The notes beneath the pieces were generated by a model. That model worked only from the letters and a program-made list of their open reading frames with translations. It ran no database searches and was not told the DNA's origin. Below, in pieces: positions 5,365 to 5,428 of a stretch of 5,428 nucleotides of DNA. Source of the stretch: Piscinibacter sp050175855. GTDB lineage: Bacteria; Pseudomonadota; Gammaproteobacteria; Burkholderiales; Burkholderiaceae_C. The DNA lies in contig NZ_JBFXIO010000345.1 in NCBI RefSeq assembly GCF_050175855.1, forward strand, positions 1 to 5,428, given 5' to 3'. Every line of letters begins with the position of its first letter. Within the stretch, counting starts at the first letter, position 1. The position numbers and the translations under genes were made by a program.

Positions 5365-5393
5365 GGCCATCCCACAAACAACCAGGGATGGCC
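5365..5393 (+). promoter_or_regulatory. Perfect 9-bp hairpin covering the ribosome site of the last gene
   Basis: GGCCATCCC (5365-5373) and GGGATGGCC (5385-5393) are perfect inverted repeats around an A/C-rich 11-nt loop. The right arm holds the only purine-rich Shine-Dalgarno candidate (GGGA, 5385-5388), nine bases before the ATG at 5398. The hairpin could limit translation, be a protein-binding operator, or, with the following TTTC, act as a terminator for the upstream cluster. TAGACT at 5359-5364 is a -10-like box (4 of 6 matches) without a clear -35. If used, transcription would begin inside the left arm and the RNA hairpin would be incomplete. Confidence 0.5.
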
Positions 5394-5397
5394 TTTC

Positions 5398-5428
5398 ATG
5401 CTCCGCGTTCTCGCGATCGCCTCTACCG
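5398..5428 (+). CDS. Start of a further gene, N-terminus only (runs off right edge)
   Basis: Ten codons are visible: MLRVLAIAST. The hydrophobic character would suit a signal peptide or membrane segment, but this is too short to identify. An alternative ATG at 5388 in another frame would read MAFHAPRSRDRLY; it is less likely because its purine-rich stretch abuts the ATG directly. Confidence 0.45.
   Translation, partial: MLRVLAIAST

Noticed and set aside
3776..5377. A 533-codon open frame on the minus strand opposite the exported cluster
   Set aside because: Its Gly/Arg/Ala-rich product shows no domain. It is the antisense of three genes with clear signal peptides and ribosome sites; such frames stay open because of high G+C.
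1..5428. Mobile elements, CRISPR arrays, tRNA or rRNA genes
   Set aside because: No transposase or integrase motifs, regularly spaced direct repeats with unique spacers, cloverleaf-like sequences or rRNA signatures were seen by eye on either strand.

Overview
The window is about 70% G+C, with coding densely packed on both strands. The gene content suggests a betaproteobacterium, most likely Burkholderiales of the Rubrivivax/Leptothrix type. The pointers are an HDOD protein, a short c-type cytochrome with a C-terminal CxxCH, an SSB ending in DDDIPF, an EnvZ/OmpR-like pair and 'CGGGG' lipoproteins. The lineage is inferred from style and family content; no phylogenetic marker was compared.

Layout. 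Positions 1-292 (minus) hold the N-terminus of an HDOD-domain protein that runs off the left edge. A 137-bp divergent intergenic region separates it from 430-921 (plus), a predicted lipoprotein cytochrome of the class II (c'/c556-like) type. That gene converges with ssb (944-1432, minus). Upstream of ssb is a 110-bp spacer with a good Shine-Dalgarno, a -10-like GATAAT and a four-G-tract motif. Beyond it, also on the minus strand, are a sensor histidine kinase (1543-2832) and its OmpR-family response regulator (2837-3529). The regulator gene is upstream and separated from the kinase gene by only 4 bp.

Divergent from the regulator, across a 158-bp control region, is a compact plus-strand group of three exported proteins. 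They are a 92-residue protein with three 23-residue repeats (3688-3966), a small protein with two four-cysteine modules (3963-4307, ATGA overlap) and a Thr/Ser/Gly-rich lipoprotein (4349-5290). After a 107-bp spacer with two inverted repeats, another plus-strand gene appears to start at 5398 and runs off the right edge.

How the parts may fit together: the regulator/kinase pair and the three exported proteins share one control region. This region contains an ATTGC-N9-GCAAT inverted repeat and three GTCG elements at exact 10-bp steps, a spacing suited to an OmpR-type dimer. The simplest reading is an envelope-sensing two-component system that controls itself and a small secreted cassette. This is inference from layout and motifs. 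The HDOD, cytochrome and ssb genes look like ordinary chromosomal neighbours. I see no tRNA, rRNA, insertion sequence, CRISPR array or phage gene.
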